The translations under genes and the position numbers were made by a program. A stretch of DNA of 64,000 nucleotides from Paenibacillus sp. JJ-223 (lineage in GTDB: Bacteria; Bacillota; Bacilli; Paenibacillales; Paenibacillaceae). Location: positions 577,073 to 641,072 of the forward strand of contig NZ_CAKMMP010000002.1 of the NCBI RefSeq assembly GCF_927798175.1. The letters are read 5' to 3'. Positions 53,608 to 64,000 of this stretch are shown in pieces. Below the pieces are notes generated by a model. The model had not been told where the DNA came from. It saw only the letters and a program-made list of their open reading frames with translations, and searched no databases. Numbering within the stretch: position 1 is the first letter of the stretch; every line of letters begins with the position of its first letter.

Positions 53608-54750
53608 ATGAAAATCAGCATAATGAAAAGCTATTTGAACGAGTCCATACAGCATGTATCCAAAGCGATCTCCAGCCGTACAACGATTCCGATCCTGAGC
53701 GGGATCAAATTCGACGTAAATCATCAAGGCGTCACGTTGACGGCAAGCGACACTGATATTTCGATCCAATCCTTCATCCCTCTTGAGGATGGAGATCGCA
53801 GCGTAGTTCAAGTCGAGCAGCAAGGAAGCGTCGTGCTGCCTGCCAAGTTTTTTGTCGAGATCATCAAAAAGCTGCCTTCGCAGGAAGTTCACATGGAGGT
53901 CAAGGAAAACTTCAATACGTTTATTTCAGCCGGAGCTACCGAAATCCAACTGGTCGGCCTTGATCCGGAAGAATTCCCTGTATTGCCAAGCATCGAGGAG
54001 AATCAAACCGTATCGATCCCCGGCGATTTGTTGAAAAACATGATTAAGCAAACGGTATTCTCCATTTCCACTCATGAAACTACGCCTATTCTTACAGGGG
54101 TGCTTTGGAGCCTGGCGGATAACGAGTTGAAATTTGTGGCAACCGACCGCCACCGTCTTGCCACCAGATCGGCAATGTTGGATAATGCAGAAGGCGTTCG
54201 TTTCAGCAATGTCGTTATTTCGGGAAAAACGCTGAACGAGCTGAGCAAAATCGTGCCGGACCAAAACACGCTTGTGGATATCGTTGTCGCTGATAACCAG
54301 GTCCTGTTCAAAATCGACCGGGTGTTGTTCTATTCCCGCATTCTGGACGGAACATATCCCGATACTTCTAGAATTATTCCGACTTCGTACAAAACAGAAC
54401 TTGTTCTCGATACAAAAAAATTGAGCGAGTCGATCGACCGCGCATATTTGCTGTCCCGCGAGGAGAAAACGAATATTGTGCGCATGCAGACGATGGAGAA
54501 CGGATCGATCGAGATTTCTTCCAGTTCCTCCGAGCTGGGGAAAGTGAGGGAAGAGATCGAGCCAGCCGAATTCACCGGCGATCCGCTCAAAATTTCGTTC
54601 AACTCCAAATATATGCTCGACGTACTGAAGGTTGTGGAAAGCGAGCAGCTGATGATAGCTTTTACCGGCGTCATGAGCCCGATTATCCTCAAACCGATGG
54701 ATGACAGCCATAGCTTGTATGTCATTCTGCCTTACCGTACGACGAACTAA
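53608..54750 (+). CDS. dnaN: DNA polymerase III beta subunit (sliding clamp)
   Basis: Ring clamp that tethers the polymerase, 380 residues in three similar domains. N-terminal region KAISSRTTIPILSGIKFDV and the C-terminal IAFTGVMSPIILKP with closing VILPYRTTN are typical. The start at 53608 has AGGAGTG upstream; the longer frame covers the origin spacer and is rejected. 235 bases after dnaA. Confidence 0.98.
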   Translation: MKISIMKSYLNESIQHVSKAISSRTTIPILSGIKFDVNHQGVTLTASDTDISIQSFIPLEDGDRSVVQVEQQGSVVLPAKFFVEIIKKLPSQEVHMEVKENFNTFISAGATEIQLVGLDPEEFPVLPSIEENQTVSIPGDLLKNMIKQTVFSISTHETTPILTGVLWSLADNELKFVATDRHRLATRSAMLDNAEGVRFSNVVISGKTLNELSKIVPDQNTLVDIVVADNQVLFKIDRVLFYSRILDGTYPDTSRIIPTSYKTELVLDTKKLSESIDRAYLLSREEKTNIVRMQTMENGSIEISSSSSELGKVREEIEPAEFTGDPLKISFNSKYMLDVLKVVESEQLMIAFTGVMSPIILKPMDDSHSLYVILPYRTTN

Positions 54751-54766
54751 CGAAAGGAAGATTCCT

Positions 54767-54991
54767 TTGAAACGAGTGACCATTCGTACAGACCGTACGG
54801 AATATATCAAGCTTGACCAGTTTCTGAAACTCGCTGACTGCGTCCCGACCGGAGGTATGGCCAAAGCGTTGCTTCAGGAAGGGCTTGTGCGTGTGAACAA
54901 TGAGCCGGAGGAGCGCCGGGGACGGAAGTTATACCCTGGGGATATCGTTGAGGTGGACGGAGAAGGCACTTTCGAGGTTGCCGCGGAATAA
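54767..54991 (+). CDS. rlbA: S4-domain protein YaaA/RlbA
   Basis: Small RNA-binding protein, 74 residues, of the S4 type encoded between dnaN and recF in Bacilli; in B. subtilis it is linked to ribosome assembly. Motif: IKLDQFLKLADCVPTGGMAK then VRVNNEPEERRGRKLYPGDIV. The start is the TTG at 54767, after AAGGAAG; the longer frame begins in dnaN. A GTG three codons later is possible. Seventeen bases from dnaN, so co-transcribed. Confidence 0.93.
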   Translation: MKRVTIRTDRTEYIKLDQFLKLADCVPTGGMAKALLQEGLVRVNNEPEERRGRKLYPGDIVEVDGEGTFEVAAE

Positions 54992-55045
54992 AACGATGTG
55001 CTCCTGATGCCTCCTGATGAACGGAATCACAAGGGAGGGTAACGC

Positions 55046-56158
55046 GTGTTTGTCAAAAGCATAGATCTGCAGCAGTTCCGCAATTACGAGCATCTGAGAC
55101 TGGATTCGTTCGGTCCGGTGAACCTGCTGATCGGGCAAAATGCCCAAGGCAAGACGAATATGGCCGAGGCTATATTTGTCTTGGCCCTTACCAAAAGCCA
55201 TCGCACGTCCCGAGATAAGGAGCTGATCCGTTTCGGTGAAGAACGTGCCCGCTTGTTTGCTGAGGTTGACAAAAAGTATGGCGCGGTCCAACTGGAACTG
55301 TCGCTGTCCCAACAAGGCAAGAAGGCGAAGATCAACGGCCTGGAGCAGCGCAAGCTTAGCGATTTTATCGGGGCGCTCAATGTGGTGATGTTTGCTCCCG
55401 AGGATCTGGAGATCGTCAAAGGAACACCGGGGGTTCGCCGCCGGTTTCTTGACATGGAGATCGGACAAGTGGCACCGGGTTACCTCTATCATCTGCAGCA
55501 GTACCAGAAGGTGCTCGTGCAGCGGAACAATCTGCTTAAACAGCTGTGGGGCCAGGGCGCTTCCGCCCAGACGATGCTGGACATCTGGAACGAGCAGTTG
55601 GCCGAGCACGGTGTTAAAATCGTCAAAAAAAGGAAACAATTCATAAAGAAACTGCAAAAGTGGGCCGAAACGATTCATCAAGGCATCACCGGCGGCGGAG
55701 AAGTGTTAAAACTGGCATATGTGCCATCATTCGGCGAAGCCGCCGAGGAAGATGAAGCTGTTTTAATGGACCAATTTATGATAAAATTATCACAAATGAA
55801 AGAGCAGGAGATTCGCCGGGGGACTACGCTGAGTGGCCCGCATCGGGATGACCTGTCCTTTTTCATTAACGATCGGGAAGTGCAAACATATGGTTCGCAG
55901 GGACAACAGCGCACAACCGCATTGTCCCTTAAACTTGCAGAAATCGAACTGATCCATGAAGAAATCGGAGAGTACCCCGTCCTGCTGTTGGACGACGTGC
56001 TGTCCGAGCTGGATCCTTTTCGCCAGACGCAGTTGATCGAGACGTTCCAGAGCAAGGTGCAGACCTTTATTACGGCTACCGGAGTCGAGAGCCTGAACGT
56101 TGACAAGCTTAAGAATGCCAGTATTTATCACGTTCATGCCGGACAGGTTGAACGCTAG
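55046..56158 (+). CDS. recF: DNA replication and repair protein RecF
   Basis: SMC-like ATPase, 370 residues, that helps load RecA at gaps. Walker A GQNAQGKTNMAEAI near residue 35, signature TTLSGPHRDDLSFFIN and SQGQQRTTALSLKLAEI, Walker B YPVLLLDDVLSELD. The start is GTG behind GGGAGGG. Standard position between rlbA and remB/gyrB. Confidence 0.98.
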   Translation: MFVKSIDLQQFRNYEHLRLDSFGPVNLLIGQNAQGKTNMAEAIFVLALTKSHRTSRDKELIRFGEERARLFAEVDKKYGAVQLELSLSQQGKKAKINGLEQRKLSDFIGALNVVMFAPEDLEIVKGTPGVRRRFLDMEIGQVAPGYLYHLQQYQKVLVQRNNLLKQLWGQGASAQTMLDIWNEQLAEHGVKIVKKRKQFIKKLQKWAETIHQGITGGGEVLKLAYVPSFGEAAEEDEAVLMDQFMIKLSQMKEQEIRRGTTLSGPHRDDLSFFINDREVQTYGSQGQQRTTALSLKLAEIELIHEEIGEYPVLLLDDVLSELDPFRQTQLIETFQSKVQTFITATGVESLNVDKLKNASIYHVHAGQVER

Positions 56159-56172
56159 GGAGTGAGGGTGCC

Positions 56173-56421
56173 ATGTACATTCATCTGGGCGGCGAGAAAA
56201 TTATCCGTTCTTCCGAACTGGTTGCTATTTTTGATATATCGATTGAAAAATCCTCAAAGATTTCCAAGCAATATGTTACGCATGCAGAGCAGGAAAAAAC
56301 GGTGGAACACATCGGCGAAGAGGAAGCCAAGTCCATCGTGGTAACCAAAAACATTGTGTACTACTCGCCGATTTCATCTGCTACGCTCAAGAAGCGGGCG
56401 CACATCTTTCCGGACCTATGA
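56173..56421 (+). CDS. remB: Extracellular matrix regulatory protein RemB-like (YaaB)
   Basis: Small DUF370-type protein, 82 residues: MYIHLGGEKIIRSSELVAIF then KNIVYYSPISSATLKKRAHI. RemB in B. subtilis is a DNA-binding activator of matrix genes, related to RemA, and is encoded between recF and gyrB as here. Fourteen bases after recF. Confidence 0.93.
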   Translation: MYIHLGGEKIIRSSELVAIFDISIEKSSKISKQYVTHAEQEKTVEHIGEEEAKSIVVTKNIVYYSPISSATLKKRAHIFPDL

Positions 56422-56508
56422 CATGTGCAAGCAACACGAGCGTTGCCTCCCGTTCCTTGGTTTTATTATGTTTAACGCATATTTAGGATATTGAATCTAT
56501 AGAAGTAG

Positions 56509-58428
<1,920 letters not shown>

Positions 58429-58464
58429 TTTCGTTGATTGCGAACGGCTTAATGACAAGGATAT

Positions 58465-58488
58465 GGGGCGCCTGATGGCGCCCCTTTC
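58465..58488 (+). terminator. gyrB terminator
   Basis: GGGGCGCC-TGAT-GGCGCCCC followed by TTTC, about 36 bases after the gyrB stop. Confidence 0.8.
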
Positions 58489-58547
58489 ACTTTGTGATCA
58501 TATAATCCGGTGGTGGTGTGGTAACCAAAATGCAATAGAGCAGACAG

Positions 58548-59489
58548 TCACTGTTTTTTGGACTTAGCGGCACTTGTTTTTAGCTGGCGTATTTGGCGGG
58601 CTGGCTTTGATTTTTTGGAAGGCAGTCTGCCATATGCGATGGCATAACGCTTAATCTTACGGTAGGTTTCTTTGTCGGGCAAAAGGCCGAATGCATAAAT
58701 GCCGGGAAGTGTGTTGACTTCCAGAATCCAGGGTTGACCCGATGGGTCCAGCGCAATATCAACGCCGATTTCTTTGATTCCGGGATAATACTTCCTCAGT
58801 TGCCGTGCAATCAGGACCCCTAGGATATTCAGTTCGTTGCGAAGCTGCTGATAGCGCTTTGGTGTGAAGTGAGGTTGTACGAGTTCCGCGAAGGTTGCGA
58901 GGCGTCCGCCGCCGTGAATGTTGGTTATGATTTTGCCGGGGGCGGCGACCCTGCCTAAGATACCGGTCGTTTCCCAGTTTCCTTTCAAGTTTTTTTGCGT
59001 CAGCACCCGGAGGTCGAAGGGCAAATCCTCATGTTTGAGCAGGGGGATGCCTTGCTGGATGATGTAATCATGGTTTTTGATCCGTTTTTGCAGTGCCGAA
59101 TCCAAATCGTCCAGACTGTGATATGAAAACTGTTCCGTACCATGTTGCAGCTCGTAAGCAAAGGTTGGGAGTGCGGAGATTTGGGCTTGGAGGATTTCGG
59201 AATTTCCCTCGATTGTGGACAATTCGGACTGTCCGACGGCTTCATCTCCAGCAGCATCATGTCGGAAATCCTGAGGAACTTGGTAGGTACGAAGCGCTTT
59301 GACTCGCATAACTCCATTCCCATAGGTGCCACGATCGGGTTTGATATAGTTCGATTCAAATAAATTTAACATTTGTTCCAGGGTCTGGCGACTATATTGG
59401 CGGGTGACTGGAATATATGGGGCTATACCATGGTTACGCCGTAAAACTGCTGTCTTGGCCCATTTGCTGGAGACGCGCTGGATACTCAG
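58548..59489 (-). CDS. YheC/YheD-family ATP-grasp protein, antisense between gyrB and gyrA
   Basis: ATP-grasp protein similar to the YheC/YheD spore-coat-associated family, 313 residues from the start chosen. Features: YIKPDRGTYGNGVMRV near the N-terminal third, LRVLTQKNLKGNW in the ATP-grasp core, and the metal/ATP site VDIALDPSGQPWILEVNTLP then GLLPDKETYRKIKRYAIAYG. The reaction is unknown; ATP-grasp enzymes join carboxylates to amines. The start is uncertain: a CTG at 59489 has AAAGGA about ten bases upstream, while the open frame continues to a TTG at 59558 without a site. The C-terminus is Lys-rich. It is on the strand opposite to both gyrase genes. Confidence 0.85.
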   Translation of the reverse strand: MSIQRVSSKWAKTAVLRRNHGIAPYIPVTRQYSRQTLEQMLNLFESNYIKPDRGTYGNGVMRVKALRTYQVPQDFRHDAAGDEAVGQSELSTIEGNSEILQAQISALPTFAYELQHGTEQFSYHSLDDLDSALQKRIKNHDYIIQQGIPLLKHEDLPFDLRVLTQKNLKGNWETTGILGRVAAPGKIITNIHGGGRLATFAELVQPHFTPKRYQQLRNELNILGVLIARQLRKYYPGIKEIGVDIALDPSGQPWILEVNTLPGIYAFGLLPDKETYRKIKRYAIAYGRLPSKKSKPARQIRQLKTSAAKSKKQ

Positions 59490-59908
59490 AGGGCATCGTT
59501 CCTTTCTGTTGTAATCAGAATCGCGTGCAGGCAGAATTGCAGAGAAATCAAAGGACAATTGAGGATTTCAATGGTATAATAGAGAAATATGGCGTTTTGT
59601 GCGGTTTGCTGCACAATTTGCAGTTTAGTCTTGTGAATGGGAATGGCGAATGCCTGATGGAAGCAGTATAACTGCCGCTTTTTCTAGCATTGTATGTACA
59701 AATGCCGAGGAAGTAAGGGCTAACCCCCAAACTACCCCAAGTTCCCGGAAAAAGGCTAAAACCCAGCGGACGTTTAATTGTGTAACTTTTGTGAAAGTAA
59801 TATAATAAAGAGTAGCGTTTTTGTGCGGTTTTAGCCTTGTTATGCTTTTCACATATAGTGATTGAATGGATTTGGAACGTTTGTTGAAGGTCAAGAAGGA
59901 GGTCCAGC
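59490..59908. other. Divergent region before gyrA with a duplicated promoter/leader module
   Basis: About 420 bases. Two plus-strand TATAAT boxes (59575-59580 and 59801-59806) are each followed within 20 bases by nearly the same string, GCGTTTTGTGCGGTTT at 59592 and GCGTTTTTGTGCGGTTTT at about 59815. The stretch between is C-rich on the plus strand (runs of CCC at 59731-59775). No gene seen. Confidence 0.6.
59778..59806 (+). promoter_or_regulatory. gyrA promoter
   Basis: TTGTGT, a 17-base spacer and TATAAT, about 100 bases before the gyrA start. Confidence 0.75.
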
Positions 59909-62458
59909 ATGGCGGAAGAAATGAACTCGCAGATAAAGGATCGGGATATTGGCGTCGAGATGCGTGAATCGTTTATGGACTACGCGATGAGCATCATCGT
60001 TAGCCGCGCGCTTCCTGATGTGCGTGACGGATTGAAGCCGGTGCACCGGCGGATTTTGTACGCAATGTCAGAGCTAGGCATGACACCCGATAAACCGCAT
60101 AAAAAGTCGGCCAGAATCGTCGGAGAGGTCATTGGTAAGTACCATCCGCACGGAGACTCGGCTGTATACGAAACGATGGTACGGATGGCTCAGGATTTCT
60201 CTCTTCGCTACATGCATGTCGATGGTCACGGCAATTTTGGTTCGGTAGATGGCGATATGGCGGCTGCCATGCGTTATACCGAGGCACGCCTGTCCAAGAT
60301 TGCGATGGAGATGCTGAAGGATATCAATAAAGATACGATCGACTTCCAACCAAACTATGACGGCGAAGAAAACGAGCCGGTTGTTCTGCCTGCCCGTTTT
60401 CCAAACTTGCTTGTCAATGGTGTAGGGGGGATCGCCGTAGGTATGGCGACCAACATTCCTCCGCACAATCTGGGTGAGGTTATTGACGGCGTACAAGCGA
60501 TGATCAAAAACCCGGATATTACTTCGATGGAATTGATGGACTACATTCAAGGGCCGGATTTCCCGACGGCTGGTTACATCATGGGCCGTTCCGGTATTCG
60601 CCAAGCTTATCAAACGGGCCGCGGATCAGTGACCATGAGGGCGAGAACCAACATTGAGGAACATAACAACAAGGCCCGCATTGTCGTTACGGAAATTCCG
60701 TATCAGGTCAACAAGGCAAGACTTGTTGAGAAAATTGCCGAGCTGGTGCGTGACAAAAAAATCGACGGCATTACCGATCTTCGGGACGAGTCGGATCGTA
60801 ACGGGATGCGTATCGTCATCGAGCTACGCCGCGACGTGAATCCAAACGTTGTGCTTAACAATTTGTACAAGCATACAGCGATGCAGTCGACTTTCGGGAT
60901 CAATATGCTGGCCATCGTGAATAAAGAGCCGAAAATTCTGAATTTGCGCGAAGTGCTCTATCACTATCTGCAACATCAGATTGAGGTTATCCGTAGACGG
61001 ACCCAGTTTGAGCTTCGGAAGGCTGAAGCCCGTGCACACATTCTCGAAGGATTACGCATTGCTCTTGATCATATCGATGAGATCATTGCGCTGATCCGAT
61101 CTTCGGCGACGGCCGATGCGGCAAGAGAAGGTTTGATTGAACGCTTCGGACTCAGCCATGACCAGGCGCAGGCGATTCTTGACATGCGTTTGCAGCGTCT
61201 GACAGGTTTGGAGCGGGAACGCATTGAGAACGAATACCAAGAACTGATGGCCAAGATTGCCGAGTATCGCGAAATTTTGGCGAATGAGCATCTCGTTCTC
61301 GACATCATCAGCACAGAGCTGGAAGAGATTCGCGAGCGCTTTTCCGATGATCGCCGTACCGAGATTACGATTGGCGAGGAAAGCATTTTGGATGAGGATC
61401 TCATTCCTCGCGAAGAGGTCATCATTACGATCACCCACACGGGCTATGTGAAACGTCTTCCTGCGTCGACATATCGCAGCCAGAAGCGCGGCGGACGCGG
61501 CGTGGTTGGCATGGATACAAAGGATACGGATTTCGTGGAGCATCTTTTCGTGACCAACTCGCATAACTATTTGATGTTCTTTACCGATAAGGGTAAAGTA
61601 TACCGTCTTAAAGCTTATGAAATTCCTGAACTTGGCCGTACGGCACGTGGAACACCGATCATCAACCTGATCCAGATCGAGCAGGGAGAATCAGTCAACG
61701 CGGTAATTCCGGTGCAGGAATTCGAAAGTGACAAATATTTGTTCTTTGCCACGCGCCAAGGGGTTGTGAAAAAGACGCCGCTTGAGGACTATACCAATAT
61801 CCGCAAAGGCGGTCTGATCGGTATTTCCCTGCGCGAGGACGATGCCTTGATCGAAGTGAAGCTGACCGATGGGCAGCAGGAGATCATTATGGGGACAGCC
61901 CACGGAATGTCGATTCGCTTCTCCGAAGAGAATGTTCGTTCAATGGGTCGCAGTGCTACCGGTGTCAAAGGGATCACGCTTGAAGGCGATGATGCCGTTA
62001 TCGGCATGGACGTTGTCGATCATGATCTGGACGTACTCATCGTGACTGCCAAAGGTTACGGCAAACGGACTCCGGTTGCGGATTATCGTATTCAGACCCG
62101 GGGCGGTAAAGGGATCAAGACGATTAATGTTACCGATAAAAATGGCGAAGTAGTCAGCCTGAAAATGGTTAAGGATGACGAAGACTTGATGATTATCACA
62201 TCCAGCGGCACGCTTATTCGTACAAGCATGGATGGCATCTCCACGATGGGGCGTTACACCCAGGGCGTGAAGCTGATCAATATTCGTGAAGAAGACGATG
62301 CGGTGGCTACCGTCAGCCGAATCGACAAAAATGAAGAAGAACCGGACGAGCAAGAACTCGAAGGATTGGAGGGCACGGATGCCGATAGCGAGGCAACTGC
62401 CCCGATGGAAGATTCAAATGCTGACACGGAAAACGATCCTTCCGATACAGAAGCATAA
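59909..62458 (+). CDS. gyrA: DNA gyrase subunit A
   Basis: Cleavage and religation subunit of gyrase, 849 residues. Active-site Tyr123 in AMRYTEARL; the quinolone region [14 protein letters not shown] has Ser84 and Glu88, the usual sensitive residues. The C-terminal beta-pinwheel carries the GyrA box as QKRGGRG (about 530). The acidic tail ([17 protein letters not shown] and beyond) is long and low-complexity, longer than in B. subtilis as I recall. AAGGAGG lies seven bases before the ATG. Confidence 0.98.
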   Translation: MAEEMNSQIKDRDIGVEMRESFMDYAMSIIVSRALPDVRDGLKPVHRRILYAMSELGMTPDKPHKKSARIVGEVIGKYHPHGDSAVYETMVRMAQDFSLRYMHVDGHGNFGSVDGDMAAAMRYTEARLSKIAMEMLKDINKDTIDFQPNYDGEENEPVVLPARFPNLLVNGVGGIAVGMATNIPPHNLGEVIDGVQAMIKNPDITSMELMDYIQGPDFPTAGYIMGRSGIRQAYQTGRGSVTMRARTNIEEHNNKARIVVTEIPYQVNKARLVEKIAELVRDKKIDGITDLRDESDRNGMRIVIELRRDVNPNVVLNNLYKHTAMQSTFGINMLAIVNKEPKILNLREVLYHYLQHQIEVIRRRTQFELRKAEARAHILEGLRIALDHIDEIIALIRSSATADAAREGLIERFGLSHDQAQAILDMRLQRLTGLERERIENEYQELMAKIAEYREILANEHLVLDIISTELEEIRERFSDDRRTEITIGEESILDEDLIPREEVIITITHTGYVKRLPASTYRSQKRGGRGVVGMDTKDTDFVEHLFVTNSHNYLMFFTDKGKVYRLKAYEIPELGRTARGTPIINLIQIEQGESVNAVIPVQEFESDKYLFFATRQGVVKKTPLEDYTNIRKGGLIGISLREDDALIEVKLTDGQQEIIMGTAHGMSIRFSEENVRSMGRSATGVKGITLEGDDAVIGMDVVDHDLDVLIVTAKGYGKRTPVADYRIQTRGGKGIKTINVTDKNGEVVSLKMVKDDEDLMIITSSGTLIRTSMDGISTMGRYTQGVKLINIREEDDAVATVSRIDKNEEEPDEQELEGLEGTDADSEATAPMEDSNADTENDPSDTEA

Positions 62459-62477
62459 AACGGAATAAACATGGATG

Positions 62478-62510
62478 AAGAGCCCTGCATAAGGGCTCTT
62501 TTCTTTTATG
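62478..62510 (+). terminator. gyrA terminator
   Basis: AGAGCCC/GGGCTCT stem with a six-base loop followed by TTTCTTTT, about 20 bases after the stop. Confidence 0.9.
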
Positions 62511-62671
62511 CTCTGATCTAGGCAGATAATGTACAGCAGCATAGCTGTGCGGAGAAAATCCTTAGAATCTGGGATGTACAAGCCCGTTTGCTCAGTAATA
62601 TAATGGGGAATATCATGCGATCCGGGACTATGGTCATACAAAATTCATAGATAAACAACGAGGGGATAAAT

Positions 62672-63784
62672 ATGGGACTAATTACCGTGTCTGAGGCCAA
62701 ACCAGGCTTTAAACTGGGAAGTGACGTGCTTACTACGCGCGGAAACGTGTTGTTGCCGAAAGGCAAGGTCATCTTACCAAAGGATATTGAAGTGCTAAAA
62801 GCTTTCATGATACATAAGGTCGAGATCGAACAGGCGAAAACAGGTGCAAATGCTCCGACCTTCATCCCGAACGAAACAGAAGATCCAATCCTGAACGGAA
62901 AGAATGCTGAGCGGCCAGTTTCGGATGGAGGAGCAGCTTCAACTGTGCAGTCTTCTTTACAGGATGAGTATGAGAAGATGGTGAATTTGACTAAAAGTGC
63001 TTTTTTGGCCTCTATTGCTGCCGAATTGCCAATATATGAGCTTCGTACGCAGTTGGAATCCTTGCTAGGATATATTAAGCAGTACAATCCGCTAACCTTC
63101 AGTCCGAGAAATATGATGGATCACGATTATGTATATCACCAAGCGGTGTTAAGTGCAATGACCTCCTACCAATTGGCTCAATGGATGGATCTTCCGTCCA
63201 AAGACTGGATGCAAGTAGCTTTTGCAGGGTTATTCCATGATATAGGAAACAGCAAGGTCGATCCTCAAATTTTGCATAAACCAACGACGTTGACAAGCTC
63301 GGAACAGGAGGAAATCCGGCAGCATACGAAATATGGGTATCAATTGCTGAAGCAGGCAAAAGCGATTAATGAAGGGGTCAGACTTGCCGCTCTCCAGCAT
63401 CATGAAAAAGTGGACGGATCGGGTTATCCGCTACAACTGAGTGGCAGCCAGATCCATGTATATGCGAAGATTGTTGCCATAGCGGACATTTTCCATGCGA
63501 TGACACTGGAGAAGGTTTACCGCAAAGCCCAGTCTCCTTATTTGGTGCTTGAGCAGCTCCAAAGCGAAGCGTTCGGTAAGTTGGATCCGGCGATTGTAAA
63601 TGTTCTGGTTCAACGTTCAACGCAAATTCATAATGGAGTAAGAGTAAAGCTAAGCAACCATCAGATTGGTGAAATTGTATTTTCGGATCGGGATCATCCC
63701 ACGCGCCCAATGGTTTCTGTGGAGGGCAACATCATTAATTTGATGCAACAGCGGCAGCTACATATTCAGGAGGTTATTGGTTGA
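62672..63784 (+). CDS. HD-GYP domain phosphodiesterase
   Basis: Likely c-di-GMP phosphodiesterase or related HD hydrolase, 370 residues. The N-terminal part (about 1-140) is a leader domain beginning MGLITVSEAKPGFKLGSDVL, common in Gram-positive HD-GYP proteins, with a variable acidic linker (about 60-100). The HD pair is at 189-190 in LFHDIGNSKVD and the HHExxDGxGYP motif is at 243-253 (HHEKVDGSGYP), so catalytic residues are kept. No membrane segment or receiver domain. It stands between gyrA and an rRNA promoter. Confidence 0.92.
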   Translation: MGLITVSEAKPGFKLGSDVLTTRGNVLLPKGKVILPKDIEVLKAFMIHKVEIEQAKTGANAPTFIPNETEDPILNGKNAERPVSDGGAASTVQSSLQDEYEKMVNLTKSAFLASIAAELPIYELRTQLESLLGYIKQYNPLTFSPRNMMDHDYVYHQAVLSAMTSYQLAQWMDLPSKDWMQVAFAGLFHDIGNSKVDPQILHKPTTLTSSEQEEIRQHTKYGYQLLKQAKAINEGVRLAALQHHEKVDGSGYPLQLSGSQIHVYAKIVAIADIFHAMTLEKVYRKAQSPYLVLEQLQSEAFGKLDPAIVNVLVQRSTQIHNGVRVKLSNHQIGEIVFSDRDHPTRPMVSVEGNIINLMQQRQLHIQEVIG

Positions 63785-63799
63785 ACTGAATCCTGGACA

Positions 63800-63852
63800 A
63801 AGCACGATGAAGAAACTAGTCAGGTTATAAAGTGTGTTTCTTTATCGTGCTT
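63800..63852 (+). terminator. Long inverted repeat after the HD-GYP gene
   Basis: Arms of 17 bases (AAGCACGATGAAGAAAC and GTTTCTTTATCGTGCTT) with one mismatch and a 19-base loop, 15 bases after the stop. No T-run follows directly, so efficiency as a terminator is uncertain. Confidence 0.55.
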
Positions 63853-63910
63853 AAGTTATGTATCTTCTGCTGCCACCATAAATTTTATTCGAAATATTAT
63901 TAAAAAACAC

Positions 63911-63939
63911 TTGCATAATATTTATGTACATGGTATATT
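63911..63939 (+). promoter_or_regulatory. Probable rRNA operon promoter and leader at the window edge
   Basis: TTGCAT, a 17-base spacer and TATATT. The following leader has CACC-GAGAAACA-TGGTG, a small hairpin (about 63958-63974). In B. subtilis an rRNA operon (rrnO) follows gyrA, so a 16S gene probably begins just beyond the window; it is not seen here. Confidence 0.6.
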
Positions 63940-64000
63940 CTAATTCCGGCCAAGAAAACACCGAGAAACATGGTGCGGCAAGCAAAGCAAATAAGCTTCG

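Noticed and set aside
59700..59775. Possible G-quadruplex on the minus strand before gyrA
   Set aside because: Three G-runs are close together but the fourth is about 15 bases away; too weak without biophysical support.

Overview
The window looks like the replication-origin region of a Gram-positive, spore-forming firmicute, most likely Paenibacillus or a close relative. Several gene blocks match the Bacillus subtilis origin region: walRKHIJ, rplI-dnaB, rpsF-ssb-rpsR, soj-spo0J-noc, rsmG-mnmG-mnmE-jag-yidC-rnpA-rpmH, and dnaA-dnaN-rlbA-recF-remB-gyrB-gyrA followed by an rRNA promoter. Sporulation-type genes (YyaC, a YheC/D-type ATP-grasp protein, the SpoIIIJ-type YidC and Jag) support this. 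I saw no insertion sequence, prophage, CRISPR array or transposase.

Layout. Left of the origin almost everything is on the minus strand; right of it almost everything is on the plus strand, so both arms are read away from the origin. Positions 1-12.6 kb hold an HtrA protease, a small convergent gene, the walRKHIJ cell-wall two-component operon, a LysM/G5/M23 cell-wall endopeptidase, a low-complexity membrane protein and purA. Positions 13-20 kb hold an operon MazG-like, yybS, gdpP, rplI, dnaB, a paired-CBS protein and an LCP-family cell-wall ligase. Positions 20-30 kb are accessory: an MFS exporter, a penicillin-binding-protein relative lacking its catalytic serine, a five-gene peptide ABC transporter and an M15 peptidase. 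Positions 30-36.6 kb hold rpsF-ssb-rpsR, a tRNA-Ser(CGA), MscS, DUF951, DUF3343, yyaC, DUF4446 and a cysteine-desulfurase-like gene. Positions 36.7-46.9 kb hold the chromosome segregation genes and tRNA-modification/membrane-insertion genes down to rpmH. From 47.5 to 51.4 kb there is a gluconate block (gntR, gntP, gntK) between rpmH and dnaA. From 52 kb follow the replication initiation genes, both gyrases and an HD-GYP protein; an rrn promoter lies at the right edge.

The main observation is that the gluconate block sits inside the origin. DnaA boxes are present on both of its sides (47089-47201 and 51590-51881), and a third set with the unwinding element lies between dnaA and dnaN (53406-53500). 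The block has its own regulator, with two GntR operators placed in the promoter spacers of gntR and gntP, a cre-like site, an intra-operon hairpin and a strong terminator just before the dnaA-proximal boxes. The segregation system is complete in cis: ParA, ParB, Noc, and two parS sites, one of which forms the stem of the rsmG terminator.

Limits: all calls rest on reading the sequence and on remembered family features. No database search, folding or alignment was run. Promoter and terminator calls are by eye. Starts moved from the longest open frame are explained in each entry.
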